Shown here piece after piece: positions 9,146 to 20,664 of a stretch of DNA of 64,000 nucleotides. The notes beneath the pieces were generated by a model that was not told the origin of the DNA, ran no database searches, and was given only the letters and a program-made list of their open reading frames with translations. Each line of letters opens with the position of its first letter. Position 1 is the stretch's first letter. Source of the DNA: Staphylotrichum longicolle (taxonomy: Eukaryota > Ascomycota > Sordariomycetes > Sordariales > Chaetomiaceae); contig JAHCVI010000005.1 of the NCBI GenBank assembly GCA_019096155.1, positions 3,358,468 to 3,422,467 of the forward strand, given 5' to 3'. The position numbers were made by a program, and so were the translations under genes.

Positions 9146-11859
9146 ATGGATTCGCATGACGACGGCACCGCCAGGGGTATGTCGGAAGGTACGTCAACAG
9201 TTTTAATCTTTACACAAGGAGGCAAGCCTGACCCAATGAAATGCAGAGCTGCTAGACCTCAACCTCAACCACCCGAACCCCGGCTGCACTTCGACCCCTT
9301 TCAGGAACCCCCGCCGCCCATGATCACCAGCGAGGGCGTGGTTGCCCAGGACATCACCCAGAAAATTCCTCTCTGCTGCTGCGAGTATGTTCTCCAATTA
9401 TTCCCGGGTCAAATCTCGTGCTGACAGTCACTCCCCTCCACCACAGCCTTGGAACCGGGCGAGCTCGTCAAGGATGGCTACTTTACGCTGTTCGAGTCCG
9501 TCGGGGCACTGGAGGTTTGTCGCCTCTGAGAATTCTCCTGCAAAGCCCTCGCAGACTGACTAGCTTCAGGTCATGGACCCCAAGATGGACAGCGGCTGTC
9601 TCGCCCCCGGCGAGTCTCTCGACGAGGACTATGACGTGACCCGGCCCCTGCTTCCGAGCGAAGTTGTGGGCATTATCGACCAGCTGCTCTCTCTAGAGGT
9701 TGGGCGTCTTGTCTGGGGAACTGCAAGAGGCTCCGCTAACCATGTGATAGATGGCATGGCATCTTGGCTACCCGCTCTCCCAGACCCTATTCACGAGTGT
9801 CTACATTGAGAAGATGCTGCAGTCACCCCCAGAGACCATCCAAGATGCCGACTTCATCAAGGGCCACGCGGCCAATGCCCCGCGAGATGTCATGCATGGC
9901 GCCCTCAGGGCCTACTGCCTCGGCGTGGTCAAGGCCTGTTGCTATGTCAATGAGCGCATCAAGTACGAGCATTCCTATGAGGTAAACATGTCCCTTTTGG
10001 CCTAGTTGTGGTGGCGGTACTGACGTCTGACAAGGAAGAGGACTTCGTCACAAACACATATAACCGGACGCTGCTGGAGAACATTGATCGGTACGAGATC
10101 CGCGACGAGATCATGGAGGCCCGGAAAGCAATCCACGATCTCCGGCACACGCTGTCAGACGAGATGGCGGATGCCTTGGGCTTCCGTCTCGAGCTGAGGA
10201 CCGCGTTCCTCCGCGCAATCGAGTTGACGGAGCTGCGCAGCGACCCGGAGTCGCTCAGCCTGCCCTGGTCCCAGATGCAGGGGGTCTGGGAGGTCATCAA
10301 CAAGACCCGCCACCTCGGGAAGCCCGTCCCCGAGGCGTTCAGCACCAAGATCCAACGAAGGCTGGCCAGCACCATGCCGCCGCGCCCCATTGTGCAGCTG
10401 AGCCCGGAGGAGACGCATGAGCATTTCAAGAAGCTGATTGCTGACGGCATCAACGTGCTGAATGTCCTCAACTACTCCGACTCGCAGAGTCTGCTGGTAC
10501 GTGTGACAGCCCTCTCTAGGATCTAGGATGCGAGCCTGGCGTGCTAACAGACGGCAGAACTTTGTGCTGACCTTCCAGGCGCAAAAGCCCCAGCCGCTGG
10601 TGTTCATTCGCGCGCTCCTCCAGAATTTCTTATTCAACGACATGGTCATCCTCGGCCGCCTCAGCATCCGTCAGGTCCTCGACGACGATCTCTCCATCGT
10701 CGTCCTGCCAAGCAGCCTGCTGCTCGACCCGGCCAACGACGACGTCGAGGCGCCCCACCACCCGCGCTACGGCATCGCCCACCAGATGGAACTCTTCCGC
10801 CAGCGCGCCGCGCAGTCCTACCTCGACATCTTCCGCGCCTTCTGCCAGAACCGCTGCCGCGTGCGCCGCACCCTCTTCCACTCCCTCCAGGACTGGGAGA
10901 CGGTGCAGATCGACGCCGAGGAGATCGACCAGCTCCTCCAGCTGCAAACCGAGGAACAGCCCCTCGTCTACCCCCCCAACTCCGCCGCCGCCCCCAGCCA
11001 CTCCCTCCCGCTCTCGTCGTGGGCCTACCACTACAAGCTCCGGCTCATGGAATGGACCGTCCAGCTAGGCTTCGAGCTCGACATCTACCAGCCCGACGAG
11101 CTCGCCGGCATGTACTGGTACCTCTCCCACCTCGCGCACACCCGCGCCCAGCACCTCGCCCGCATCCAATTCTTTTCCTCCTCCTCCTCCTCCTCTTCCA
11201 AGCCACCCTCAACAACCCCCCCGACCCCTCCCTCCCTCACCCCCCAACAAACCCGCTCCCAATCCTACCTCCACCTCGCCCACCTCGAAGCCACAACCAC
11301 GTCCCACCTCGCCGCCGCCCTCTCCGCCCTCTACACCGCCCTCCTCCGCCTCAAGCTCATCGCCCCGCCGCCGCGGCCGTACAGCACCGACCCGCTCCGC
11401 TACCAGGTCCGCATGAAGCCCTTCGCCGCCATCGGCCTGCCCGTCCTCCCGTCGTTCGACCACTTCACGACGGCCGTGGCCCGGCCCGACGTGCCCACCA
11501 CGGCGCTGCTCGACGGCGCGGCGCGGTCGGCGGCGCTGGCGCGGCAGGGCTTGGAGGCGCTGGGAAAGATGGGCGAGGCGGAGGGGTTCGCGCGGGGGTG
11601 CGGCGAGCGGTGGGCGGGCGGGGTGCGGGATTGGATGAGGGCGGGGATCGCGGTCGGGGTGGCGGGGGTGAAGAGGGCTGTTGCTGTCGCTGTCGCGGGG
11701 CGGGTGCCGGTGGGGAAGGAGGGTTGGGGATGGGGTGGGGATGGGGGGGAGGGAGTTGGGGTGGAGGTAGAGGTGCCGATGGGGGGACTGGGACTGGGAG
11801 TGGTACTGGTACTCCAGTGGGAGTGGTGGTGGTGGTGGTGGGACGGGGAGGTATCATGA
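9146..11859 (+). CDS. MAK10: NatC N-terminal acetyltransferase auxiliary subunit Mak10/NAA35
   Basis: The large non-catalytic subunit of NatC, which acetylates the start Met of proteins beginning Met-hydrophobic. The hallmark VMDPKMDSGC sits in exon 4. Exons: 9146-about 9189, about 9247-9384, 9447-9514, 9570-9698, 9751-9981, 10035-10496, 10558-11859. Conserved blocks are DITQK/FLSAAATLEPGELVKDGYF, MAWHLGYPLSQTLFTSVYIE, ALRAYCLGVVKACCYVNERI, NFVLTFQAQKPQPL and LGFELDIYQPDELAGMYWYL. Exon 2 is odd. Splicing puts the reading in the frame of FLSAAA, but that frame has a TGA at 9321-9323, while the conserved segment MITSEGVVAQDITQK sits one frame off and ends at the AAAA run 9362-9365. Two compensating one-base changes would repair it. 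The C-terminus ends in a Trp run encoded by TGG repeats, where homologues have a different tail. The start ATG has a good context (gaccATGG). Confidence 0.88.
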
Positions 11860-12358
11860 TTGGTGGGTTGTACCGAGGGTTTTGGAGAGGAAGAAATAAG
11901 TAGATAATACATAGGGGGGCTGTCGTTGGGAGAGGACAGGAAGGGCTGTGGGAAGGGGTTGTTGTGCGTGAGAAGGGGTATGCTGAATCTTGGATGGGGT
12001 AGGAGGAGCAAGGTTGGATGAAGAAAATGAAATGGAATTGATATTGCCCGCCCAACACCTTCTATCTTGCTCTCGACCTGCTGACCCTGTCCCGTTGACA
12101 TGTAATATACAGAAGTTCTTCATTCCAGTGCCCTCCCTCCAAGTCGTCACTGTTTCTCTCGACAGTGTGTCTCTTCTCCAATGCCCCCTCGGTTCGCTCT
12201 GCTCTCCCCGTTGGTCGCATGGGGCTTGTTTCTGGAGGATGTGAACCCCAAATGGCCGGCCATGCCTCTGGCGCTGAACGGACTCAGACGGCTCTCTCAA
12301 AAATATCGGGGTATCTGTTCGTTGTGCCGCCTGGTTGTGTGTAGATCTTTGGCCGCGT
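11860..12358. other. Convergent 3' flank MAK10/ANT1
   Basis: 499 bp between the stops of two convergent genes. It holds 3' UTR sequence and no gene that I can support. Confidence 0.6.
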
Positions 12359-13385
12359 TTAGGCCTTGAGGGCCTTCTTGGCGACGGAGCCCCTGAGGCG
12401 GACAGAGTACTCGTACAGCACGTCCTTGAAGGCGAACAGCAGGGCGGCGGTGAGCACGCTCTGGGTGACCTTGGGGCCGATGCCTGAAACACACATTACA
12501 GTCAGCAAAGTCTCTTGGCAACGCACATGAAGAGCGAAGAGGATAAAACATACCCTTGTACAGCCCGGAGTACCCCTCCTCCTTGACCACCCTGTTGATG
12601 GCCTCGAACACGCCCTCCTTCTTCTCGCCCGCCTTCTTGACGTGCATCTGGCTCTTGACGGTGATGTAGGGGTACGTGACCGACGTGGCGAACAGCTTGC
12701 CGAGGGCGCCGAGGAAGAAGGCGACAGTCGGGGTGATGCGGCGCTTCTTCTCGAGCGTGTTCTTCATCTGCTCAAAGAGGGTGTACTGCAGGATCGGGTT
12801 GATGACGAGCACGAGGGCGGGCACGACGCCGGCGAAGAGGGCGGTGGGGCCCTCGGTCTTGAGCAGGCTCAGCAAGGTGCCGATGGTGCTGGGCTTCTTC
12901 TCCTTCTTGGCCGGGGCGCCGGGGAGGGCCTCGTCGCTCTCGCTCGTGTTCTTGCGGGCCGTCATGCGGGTGTTGACGACCCAGATGGGGTTGGTGAGGA
13001 TGACGGTGGCGGAGCCGGCGATGGCGCCGGCGATCATGCTCTCGACGGTGGTGAGCTTCTTGGAGGCGCGGCCGGCCTTGGCGGCGGCGGCCTCGAAGAA
13101 GGCGCGGGTCCACTCATACCAGTAGTAGTAGACGAAGTTGGTGACGCTGATGCCGAAGAGGGCGGACGACATGCCCGAGTAGAGACCGGCCACGCCCTCG
13201 CGCGCAATGATGTTCTGCACGGCGGCCAGGAAGGCCGTCTCGGCGCGCTTGGACTCGACCTGGGCACGGGTGGAGAGGGTGATGAGGGGGTAGGTCAGGG
13301 CCATGGACAGCACGCCGCCGCCGGCGCCGGCGAGGGCGTGGGCGACATTGTCGTTTTGCGGGAGCACGGGCTTGGAGTGGGACAT
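12359..13385 (-). CDS. ANT1: Peroxisomal adenine nucleotide carrier (Ant1/PMP47-like)
   Basis: A mitochondrial-carrier-family protein of the peroxisomal PMP47/Ant1 branch, which imports ATP into peroxisomes for fatty acid activation. Two exons, 13385-12554 and 12483-12359, join in frame to 318 residues. Features in order: NDNVAHALAGAGGGVLSMAL with LTYPLITLSTRAQVE (repeat 1), NFVYYYWYEWTRAF, ILTNPIWVVNTRMTAR (repeat 2, the NPIWVVNTRM block characteristic of PMP47), LVINPILQYTLFEQMK and TYPYITVKSQMHVKK (repeat 3). The last exon gives IGPKVTQSVLTAALLFAFKD and a basic tail. The start is the first Met before the carrier core. A TATATA at 13507-13512 lies about 120 bp upstream. Assignment to the peroxisomal subfamily rests on motif memory. 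Transport substrate is inferred. Confidence 0.88.
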
Positions 13386-14876
13386 GGTGGGCGGCGATGG
13401 GGGGTTGGGCGGGTTGGGCGATACACCGAGGTCAAGATCTGAGGGTAGTAGCAATTCTGCGCGCCGACAACTGGAATGGAATGGGAATGGAGAAGCCACT
13501 GATGAATATATACAATGAGAGCGAGTCAAGGGCCAGGAAGGTCTCCAGTATCAAGCAGTGGAGAAGACGAGCCTAGGCACAAACGTCGGAGCAGATGTCC
13601 ATATAAAGAAGGCTGCCCCAATCCCATTCATTCATTTGCTGCCCTCTCCTGGATCGCGCGTTTGGGGACGGTTGCGGTTGCGGGTAGGTTGCGATGGTTG
13701 TGCCGCTGCCGAGGTCCGATCAGTGCGGGACCCCAGGAAATGGGCAGAAATGGCAGGGGATGCCGTGTTGCGGGCCGGCGACGTCACTGGCACTGCCGTG
13801 AGCCGGGCGGGTTTTCGCGGCAGTTGGATCATGTGAAAGAAGGCCAATGGAAGATCCCGGGCTGCTAGGCTCCTCTAGCCCCAGGTGTGCATCTCAGAGT
13901 TTGTGAAGGGAGATGATTAGGGATATTTAGCTTCCGGGGCCATCATGCGTCCAGAGTCAGTCGCGACTGAAGCTTCTGACCGATTGCAGCTCGCCAACCC
14001 CGATGGTCAACCCTGATGATCGACTGTTGATCCAAGTACGCAAGTGTGCAGTTTGCCCTCGGATCGCTCGAGTACGGATGGGACAAAGTACACCCTGCAA
14101 AGCGCACATTTTCAGAAAACAGAAAAGGAACCTTATTAACCACCGAGTCCTTTCTCTGATGCAAACCCACCTTAGCCTCTTTGTGGCTTTCGTTCAGCCA
14201 CCCGGGCCGTTGAGTCCAAAATCAGGGGCTCCTGGGCTCCTCTCTTGACCCCAAGATCTCCCGTTCGACTTTGGGCGGAGCACCCACCAACGACGGGACG
14301 GACCAGGGGAGATTTGATGAAACAGACCATCCAATTTGAGGACTCTGCACGCTGGGCCCTGCATGTGACCGTCGCGGGGCATTCCACAGTGCATGTCACG
14401 GTATTGAACACGGTATTTTCCCAGTGCTTGGCGGTCTATTTTTGGAGCAACCCCCCAATCCCCAGACGAACAGAAGCCTGGACGCGGCTCAGCGTGCTTC
14501 CATCGGGGGAAACATGGGACAGCATGGCCGGACCTGCGCCCGCTGCATCTCATCATCCCAGCCTGGCGCATTGTCAGACGCGATTGTCGAGATTGTCGAG
14601 CTCGTCGATGAAGGAACCCCGCAACTCACAAGCCCCATGATCGGATTCGGATTCCTCAACTGCTGACTGTGCGCGGGTTGGGTTGCTTTTCAACGTTGGA
14701 GCTCAACGGAGCTCAACTTGCAACGCACAAACAATCCCCAAGGGCACACCTCAGTCGTTAAGAGCCATCGAAGAAGGACACAAAACCTCCTGTCGGAGAT
14801 GGGCGTGCCCTCCGCTGCCACGGCCTTCGCATCCTCGTCTCAATACCGCTGCAGCTCGGATGATTGAGAGTTGAGA
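13386..14876. other. Long divergent intergenic region ANT1/ABP2
   Basis: 1.49 kb between two divergent start codons. Candidate TATA-like elements are at 13507-13512 (towards ANT1) and around 13603 (+ strand). Open frames of up to about 130 codons occur on both strands, but none carries a motif or a clean start and splice structure, so I treat the region as promoter and leader DNA. Confidence 0.5.
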
Positions 14877-17015
14877 ATGGCCACGATGCAGCACCAGCAC
14901 CCGCCGCAACCGGTCCTCACGGCTTCGCCCACGGCCATTCGTCCTGCTCCCCCTCATGGTCCCTCCTACGACCCCTCCCAGTCATCTACACGGCGACTCC
15001 CCGACAGGGACGTGAATGGCACCTCAATAGAGGACGCCTTCGTGGCATTCATCCTCTACTGCAACCCGGGAGTGCCCCCCGAGACAGACTCGGCCGCCTT
15101 GCGCGAGGCATTCCGCACCCCGCCAAAGAGCGGCGGCAAGAGCTTCAGCACCTTTGCCTTGTTTGAGCTGATCAAAAAGCTCGAGACTAAAGAGCTCAAG
15201 ACGTGGGCCGAGCTGGCGCTGAAGCTAGGGGTTGAGCCGCCGGACCAGGAGAAAGGCCAGAGCTCACAGAAGATCCAGCAGTATGCTGTCCGCCTCAAGG
15301 TACTGTATCTACTACACCATCTGTTCTTGCGCTGCTCTTGCTAATACCGAGCAGCGCTGGATGCATTCCATGCACGTCGATGCCTTTTTCGAGTATCTCA
15401 TCGGCCGCCAGTCGCCATATTGGACCGAGATACCGTCCGAGCACATCCCCATCGCCGACCTGGAACGGGATGGCGTTGCCGCAGAGGACGACATGGCGCT
15501 GCGGGCGCTTCTACCGCAGATCAAACCGCGGCGCGGCAGGAGGAAACCTGAGGATGACGAGACGGGCAAATCGCCCTCCCAGCGGCCCTCTCCTCAGGCA
15601 GACGACTGCGCAGGCGGGGGAAGGCCCGAGATGGAACCGTGGACGGCGCAGCCCGACGGGAGGGGCAGCGTTTTTCTCTTCCCCGGTTCCCGACCCATCC
15701 AGGTTAAACCCGTCGGCGCCCTCGTGGCAAACGACATTGTCCAAACACCGTTGACGGCGTACCCGATCCCGCAATCCGCGATTACGCCCTCGACCAGGAA
15801 CGCATTCTGGGCGGACGAGCCCAAGTCGGCCATCACACCTTCAAAGGCCGACCCACAAGCAGACGGCACGGAGCCAAGGTCGTCTCGTCTGCATGGCGAA
15901 GCGGCGGAACCGGCGCGAACGGAAAGACGCGGGGCAGGCCACCCATCAATCGTGGCGCCAACAACGAGGGGCCATTCTCGGCGTTTCCGACTTCAGATGG
16001 GCCCGTCTTTAGATTCCCCTCGCCGACTCCCGACAAGAACGCCGCTCCTAACAGCTCCGTAAACGCGCCCACCAGCAACCCCCTCCCAGCAACATCAGCC
16101 GCCGCCTTAAGCGGCCCTGCGAAACCCCCGACGCCCACGCCGCAACCTCCACAGCCTCCGCAGCCTCCGCAGAATCTCTCACCAATCCAAGAGTCGGTGC
16201 CTCCTCGGCCGGCCAAACGGAGCAGGCTATCGTTGCAGGTGCCCGAGCGGGTCGGCGGCGAGGTCCGGCTGGCCACTCCCCCACTCCCCGAGCCGGTCGT
16301 GACGCCGGTTGTCATGGTGAACGGGCAGACCACCGAACCACGGGCTGAACCGGCAGTCATAGCACCCAGCACCAGCCAAGTCAGCACCATACTAGCCCAT
16401 AGCCCAGGGTCCTACGCCGGAGTTTCCCTGCCAGCCGGCATCACTGCAGTGGGTGAGCAGTGCGTCTTCTTTGATGACCCTACCGATCGGACCAACATGG
16501 ACGAGATCGAGGCCCTGTTTATGTCCAGAATTTTGGGCGCAGACTGGTACGACGCAAAGAATAACAGGATCCCGCCCTGCGGCGTCGACGAGGCATGGGC
16601 CTTCTCTCAGCGGGTCATTGAGAACCTGCTGAAAACGGCTGCCACCAAGGAGGCGTTCCTGATCAACCTGTCGGCGCTGGCTGGCGGCAAGATCCTGATG
16701 CCGAAGGGCAGTCTCCGCATTACGCGCTTCGAGGAGCTGCCGGACCGGACACGGTACCGGTCTGACTGGCAGCTACGGTTCGGGGCCATTGTGGGGAACT
16801 GGTCCATGGAGGAGACGGTGATGCACGACAAGTGGAAGAAGCCGAAGAGGGATGAAGGGGCGGTGTCCAACGCGGCTACCCCGAACGGGACGAGCGGGTC
16901 TCAGGCGGAGAACTGGGAGAGGAAGTACAAGGAGCTGGCGGCTACACTGCAACAGCGCGATGAGGAGATGATGCAGCTCAGGGCGAAGGTCATGGAGTCC
17001 GTCAGAGACCGTTAG
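14877..17015 (+). CDS. ARS-binding protein 2 (Abp2)-domain protein, with a frame break
   Basis: A protein of the fungal Abp2 family, named after the fission yeast ARS-binding protein 2, and likely a nuclear DNA-binding factor. Exon 1 (14877-15299) and exon 2 (15355-17015) join at VRLK|RWMHSMHVDAFFEYLIG. The conserved Abp2 core is IEDAFVAFILYCNPGVPPET and the run GGKSFSTFALFELIKKLETK, followed by WAELALKLGVEPPD. Downstream, an AT-hook-like TRGRPPINR precedes GPFSAFPTSDGPVF and a Pro-rich stretch. The C-terminal half (SRILGADWYDAKNNRIPPCG...FRFEELPDRTRYRSDWQL-like) is also family-typical and ends in a short coiled coil. The reading frame changes near 15869-15880: KADPQADGT is in one frame and KVVSSAWRSGGTGANGKTRG in another. 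Adding back one base gives 694 residues, so a one-base deletion or sequencing error is likely. The start is the first ATG after a TTG-AGA. Confidence 0.82.
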
Positions 17016-17718
17016 GGACCGTTAGGGGGGCATCTCCGGTGGGGGAGGCCAATTTTTTGTCTTTTTGGCGACGGCGTGTATAGCAAGCGATACCCCTTGT
17101 GAATTGAAAAATCATACACGACATTGAGTTGTCCTCGCACTCCTGACCTTTTGTCTGTTAACAGGCGTCTCTCTCCTGTGTATGGAAATGCCTGAGAATG
17201 CTAACCATCCCTAACCCTGGTTGGTCGTTGACCGTCGAGACACCTTACCCCTGGACCCCTGCCTTTCGCGCGCTGCATGACGCGGCTGCAGGCTGTCTCG
17301 TATCAGTCCAGTTCTTATCGATTGCTGCAAGCCACACTCTCTCACCTTCAACCAACTCGCACCTCTCGCATTCTCCTCATCACCCATCACCTCAGCCGGC
17401 AGTGGAGAGACAGGCAGCCAGGCCAAGGCAGTCGAGTCTTACAGGCCCGTTGACAAGATGCTTTAATTTATTTTCCCTTCAATTTCTAGACCAAACTTCC
17501 ACTCGTTGCGTTTGCCCTCTTCTAGACCTATTCCAGACCTATTTTAGACCCGACCTGATCACTTCCTGGTCGTGTCCCGTGTTCCGTGTTCCGTGTTCGG
17601 CCCTGTCTTCCTGTATGCTTATGTCTCCAGTCCTGGCTTGAACTCGACGACTCAAACCTCCCCCTCAATCGATCGCCGACGACCCTTGTGTCTTTCTGTC
17701 CGACTCGACGTCCACACA
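17016..17718. other. ABP2 3' flank and upstream region of the next gene
   Basis: 703 bp between same-strand genes. The last 250 bp are pyrimidine-rich, with three imperfect copies of CCGTGTT near 17578-17598, consistent with a transcribed leader. No gene seen. Confidence 0.5.
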
Positions 17719-19923
17719 ATGCCGAGGCAATACGTCGTCTGCGGGCGAATGGTGCCCCGGTTCGGCGCACGGCGCATCTCGATGCTCCTCGTCACCCTCG
17801 CCCTTCTCGCCGTCTTTAGCCTGCTCCTGACTCTGCCCGGGGGCAGCGCCGCGAGTCCGAAACGCTTCGCCATCCCGAAGTCCTTCAAGAGTCCGTGGAT
17901 GAACAAGATCAACCCGTTCAAGCAACCCTCGCACGCGCCCCACCGCCAGAAGAACGACACCGACGGCGACTCGTGGTGGTACTCGGATTGGAACTGGCTG
18001 CGCATGCCCTTCAGCAGCTCCGTCACGCTCGACGAGAACCGCGCCCTGCTGCCCATGCTCAAGGAGCGCACTCCCATCTACTGCTACTACGCTAACACCG
18101 TCGACAAGGACCGCTCGAGCCGCGACGCCGAGAGCGACCTGCTGCTGGCATGGCGCCGCGCATGGTGGGCCCAGGGGCTGAAGCCCATCATCCTGAGCCC
18201 CGCAGAAGCCATGAACAACCCGCTATACGAGGAGGTGCAGAAGCTGCCCGACCTGACACCCGAGCTCAAGACGGAGCTGATGCGCTGGCTGGCCTGGGAG
18301 AACATGGGGGATGGCCTGCTCGCGCACCACCTGCTCTTTCCCATGGGCCCCCACGACGATCCCTTGTTGACCTTCCTCCGCCGCGGCGAGTTCCCCACGT
18401 TGACACGGTTCAAAGGGCTGGACGATGGGCTGTTTGTGGGATCCAAGGGTCAAGTGGCCGCAGCCATCAAGGCCGCCATGGCCAGTCCAAAGGACAAGAA
18501 AGCCGAGACCATGGTGGCTGCAGTCGAGTCAGACAAAAAAGAGAACCCCTTCGCCGTTGACGACACCCCCAAGTCGCTTGCCTACTACTCGGCTCGCCAG
18601 ATCGAGGCGCTCTACGCAAAGGTCGGCAAGGCCATCACGGAATCTCACGCGGCAGGGTTGAGGAGCTTGACTCAGCTCATCAGCGCCCACCTGCACCTCA
18701 CCTGGCAAAACATCTTCACCGGCGGCATCGCCGTGGTCAAGCCCCTGCCGCAGCACACCACCCATCTCATCACCCCGGCCTACGAGCTCGCCCAACGACT
18801 CGCCCACTGTCCGGAAAACCCCCTCCCGGACACTTGCCCGCCCAACCGTCCCGACTGCCGCCCCTGCGACGACTCCAAACCCATGAAAATCACCACCCCT
18901 TCTTCCTACTCCTCCTCCCGCACGCTCTACACGATCGGCACGGTCCCGCACCCCTACACCTCGCTGACCCTCAACCACCTCAAAACACAACTCAACATCC
19001 CCTGGATTCGTCGCTCCTCCCCGCGTGACGCCTGGCTCACCTCCCTGACCTCCTCCCTCTTCGACGCCGCTATTTCCACCACCCCGCGCCTCCTCCGCTT
19101 CAAAGAAGCCGTCGCCTCTGACGACGACGACACCACCCCCGGCGGCAGCGGCGGCGGCGCAACCACTTTCTCCAAATCCTCCAAGTCCACCAGCACCGCC
19201 AAAACCGCCCCCACCGCCAAGGGCGGCGCCTGCCGCTCCCTCTGGCTCCCCGCCGAATCCCCCTTCCCCACCGACCTCGACTGGCACTTTGGCTTCGCCC
19301 TCCCCTCCGTCGCCACCTACACCACCACCGCCTCCTCTCCCGGGAAGGAGAAAGGCGGCAACGCCCCCCCGCCCATGCACTCCGCCAAAGACGGGCCCCC
19401 GCCCACGCCGGAAGAGCAGGCCCTCGAGCCCGCCCTCTTGCGCGCCGCGCAGGCCGTCGTCCAGACCACGCCGACCCTGGGCAAGGGCCGGCTGGGCCCG
19501 CAAAAGAAGAAGGAGGAGCTCGTCCTCCGCGACGCCGTCGAGGCGTGGAACCTGGCCGACACCGAGGCCTGGCGGTTCGCGCGCGCCTACCTCGCGCGCA
19601 AGACGGTCGAGCGCAAGAAGTGGGAGGAGGAGGAGAGCCGGTTCGCGGGCGGCGTCGGGAGCGAGAAGGCCAAGAGTAGCATTACCACTAGTAGTGCTGG
19701 GGAACAAGAAAAGACAAAGGACAAGGGGGACGGGGAAGAAGGAAAAGAGAAAGAGAAAGAGAAAGAGAAAGGAAAAGGCAAGGCGGGCGGGGAGGGCAAG
19801 ACGAAAGGCGATGATGGGAAGGATGTGGGGGATGAGAAGCCTGATGATAACGACAAAGGAAGAGGAGGAGGAGGGAGAAGGACGCTCAGGGGCGCGTGGG
19901 ACCGGTGGATGGATCGGGATTGA
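17719..19923 (+). CDS. Predicted type II membrane protein, unknown function
   Basis: A single-exon gene of 734 codons. A basic N-terminus (MPRQYVVCGRMVPRFGARR) is followed by one hydrophobic segment at about residues 20-40 (ISMLLVTLALLAVFSLLLTL), which predicts a signal anchor with a lumenal C-terminal body, as in Golgi enzymes. The body has a well-folded section (about 75-420) with TPIYCYYANTVDKDRSSRD and LLLAWRRAWWAQGLKPIILS, then LMRWLAWENMGDGLLAHHLL. The latter resembles the layout of fungal glycosyltransferase-like proteins, but I see no DXD motif that I trust. A Cys cluster (CPENPLPDTCPPNRPDCRPC) lies near residue 370. The C-terminal 150 residues are low complexity and very rich in Lys and Glu (KEKEKEKEKGKGK). 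The start at 17719 is chosen over the in-frame Met at 17749. I do not recognise a named family. Confidence 0.7.
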   Translation: MPRQYVVCGRMVPRFGARRISMLLVTLALLAVFSLLLTLPGGSAASPKRFAIPKSFKSPWMNKINPFKQPSHAPHRQKNDTDGDSWWYSDWNWLRMPFSSSVTLDENRALLPMLKERTPIYCYYANTVDKDRSSRDAESDLLLAWRRAWWAQGLKPIILSPAEAMNNPLYEEVQKLPDLTPELKTELMRWLAWENMGDGLLAHHLLFPMGPHDDPLLTFLRRGEFPTLTRFKGLDDGLFVGSKGQVAAAIKAAMASPKDKKAETMVAAVESDKKENPFAVDDTPKSLAYYSARQIEALYAKVGKAITESHAAGLRSLTQLISAHLHLTWQNIFTGGIAVVKPLPQHTTHLITPAYELAQRLAHCPENPLPDTCPPNRPDCRPCDDSKPMKITTPSSYSSSRTLYTIGTVPHPYTSLTLNHLKTQLNIPWIRRSSPRDAWLTSLTSSLFDAAISTTPRLLRFKEAVASDDDDTTPGGSGGGATTFSKSSKSTSTAKTAPTAKGGACRSLWLPAESPFPTDLDWHFGFALPSVATYTTTASSPGKEKGGNAPPPMHSAKDGPPPTPEEQALEPALLRAAQAVVQTTPTLGKGRLGPQKKKEELVLRDAVEAWNLADTEAWRFARAYLARKTVERKKWEEEESRFAGGVGSEKAKSSITTSSAGEQEKTKDKGDGEEGKEKEKEKEKGKGKAGGEGKTKGDDGKDVGDEKPDDNDKGRGGGGRRTLRGAWDRWMDRD

Positions 19924-20664
19924 TTTCGGGAAACCTGGTTTTGTTTGTTTCCCTTTCGGAGTATGACTTGTGTTCCGTTCAGCGTTGGAAATGGGAGAAC
20001 TTGGGTTTTCATCGCTGTCTCAATGTCTGTCAGTCTGTCTGGTCGGCTTGTTTTGGTGGGGGAAAAAGGCGTTTGTTGTTGTCCTGCATCTGTCTCGGAT
20101 TTATCCTCAATACTCATGTACATCATATCGTTAAATGGCATTGTAGAATTGCCCATGCGGCAACAGATAGACTTCGTTAAATTTCTACCAGATGCATCGC
20201 ACTCTTAGTCCGTGATGAGGAGATCGTGATTCTTTGCCTCGAGACTCTTTGAATCCCAAGCACCAGCCATGATTCGAGACCCGAGATGGAAAGGAGGGTA
20301 TTCAAAACACATTGCTGCCCATTCTTAATCGGGCATCTCTCTCCATTACCAAGTGAAGGCAAGCACCTTTTTACCTTTGCCATGGAGCATGTACGCCACG
20401 AGCACACAGTAAGACTGATACTCTTCCTGTTTTATGAAAGCACTATTCTACATCATCTGGTAGTAAGCTGCCCTCGGTATAGCATGCTGCTGGTCTTCGA
20501 AATCTCTGACAACTTTCCGCAATTAATCGGCCAAACGCCTGAAGGTAACACCGTATGGATGCGAGAAAGACCCTAACACTGTCCCTTCCGGACATTTCCC
20601 CCTGTCTCTAACATATCATGATGCCGATACCTTGTCAACACCCCTGCCAGTAAACCCCCATACC
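19924..20664. other. Convergent 3' flank, no gene seen
   Basis: 741 bp between convergent stops. The sequence is T-rich just after the + strand gene and A/T-balanced elsewhere. The short open frames lack conserved content. Confidence 0.55.

Noticed and set aside
14245..14640. A + strand open frame of 131 codons upstream of ABP2
   Set aside because: No motif, no splice support, and overlapping - strand frames of similar length. It has the composition of non-coding DNA.
17013..17030. TTAGGGACCGTTAGGG resembling telomeric repeats
   Set aside because: Only two imperfect copies at the stop of the Abp2 gene, with coding codons accounting for the first.
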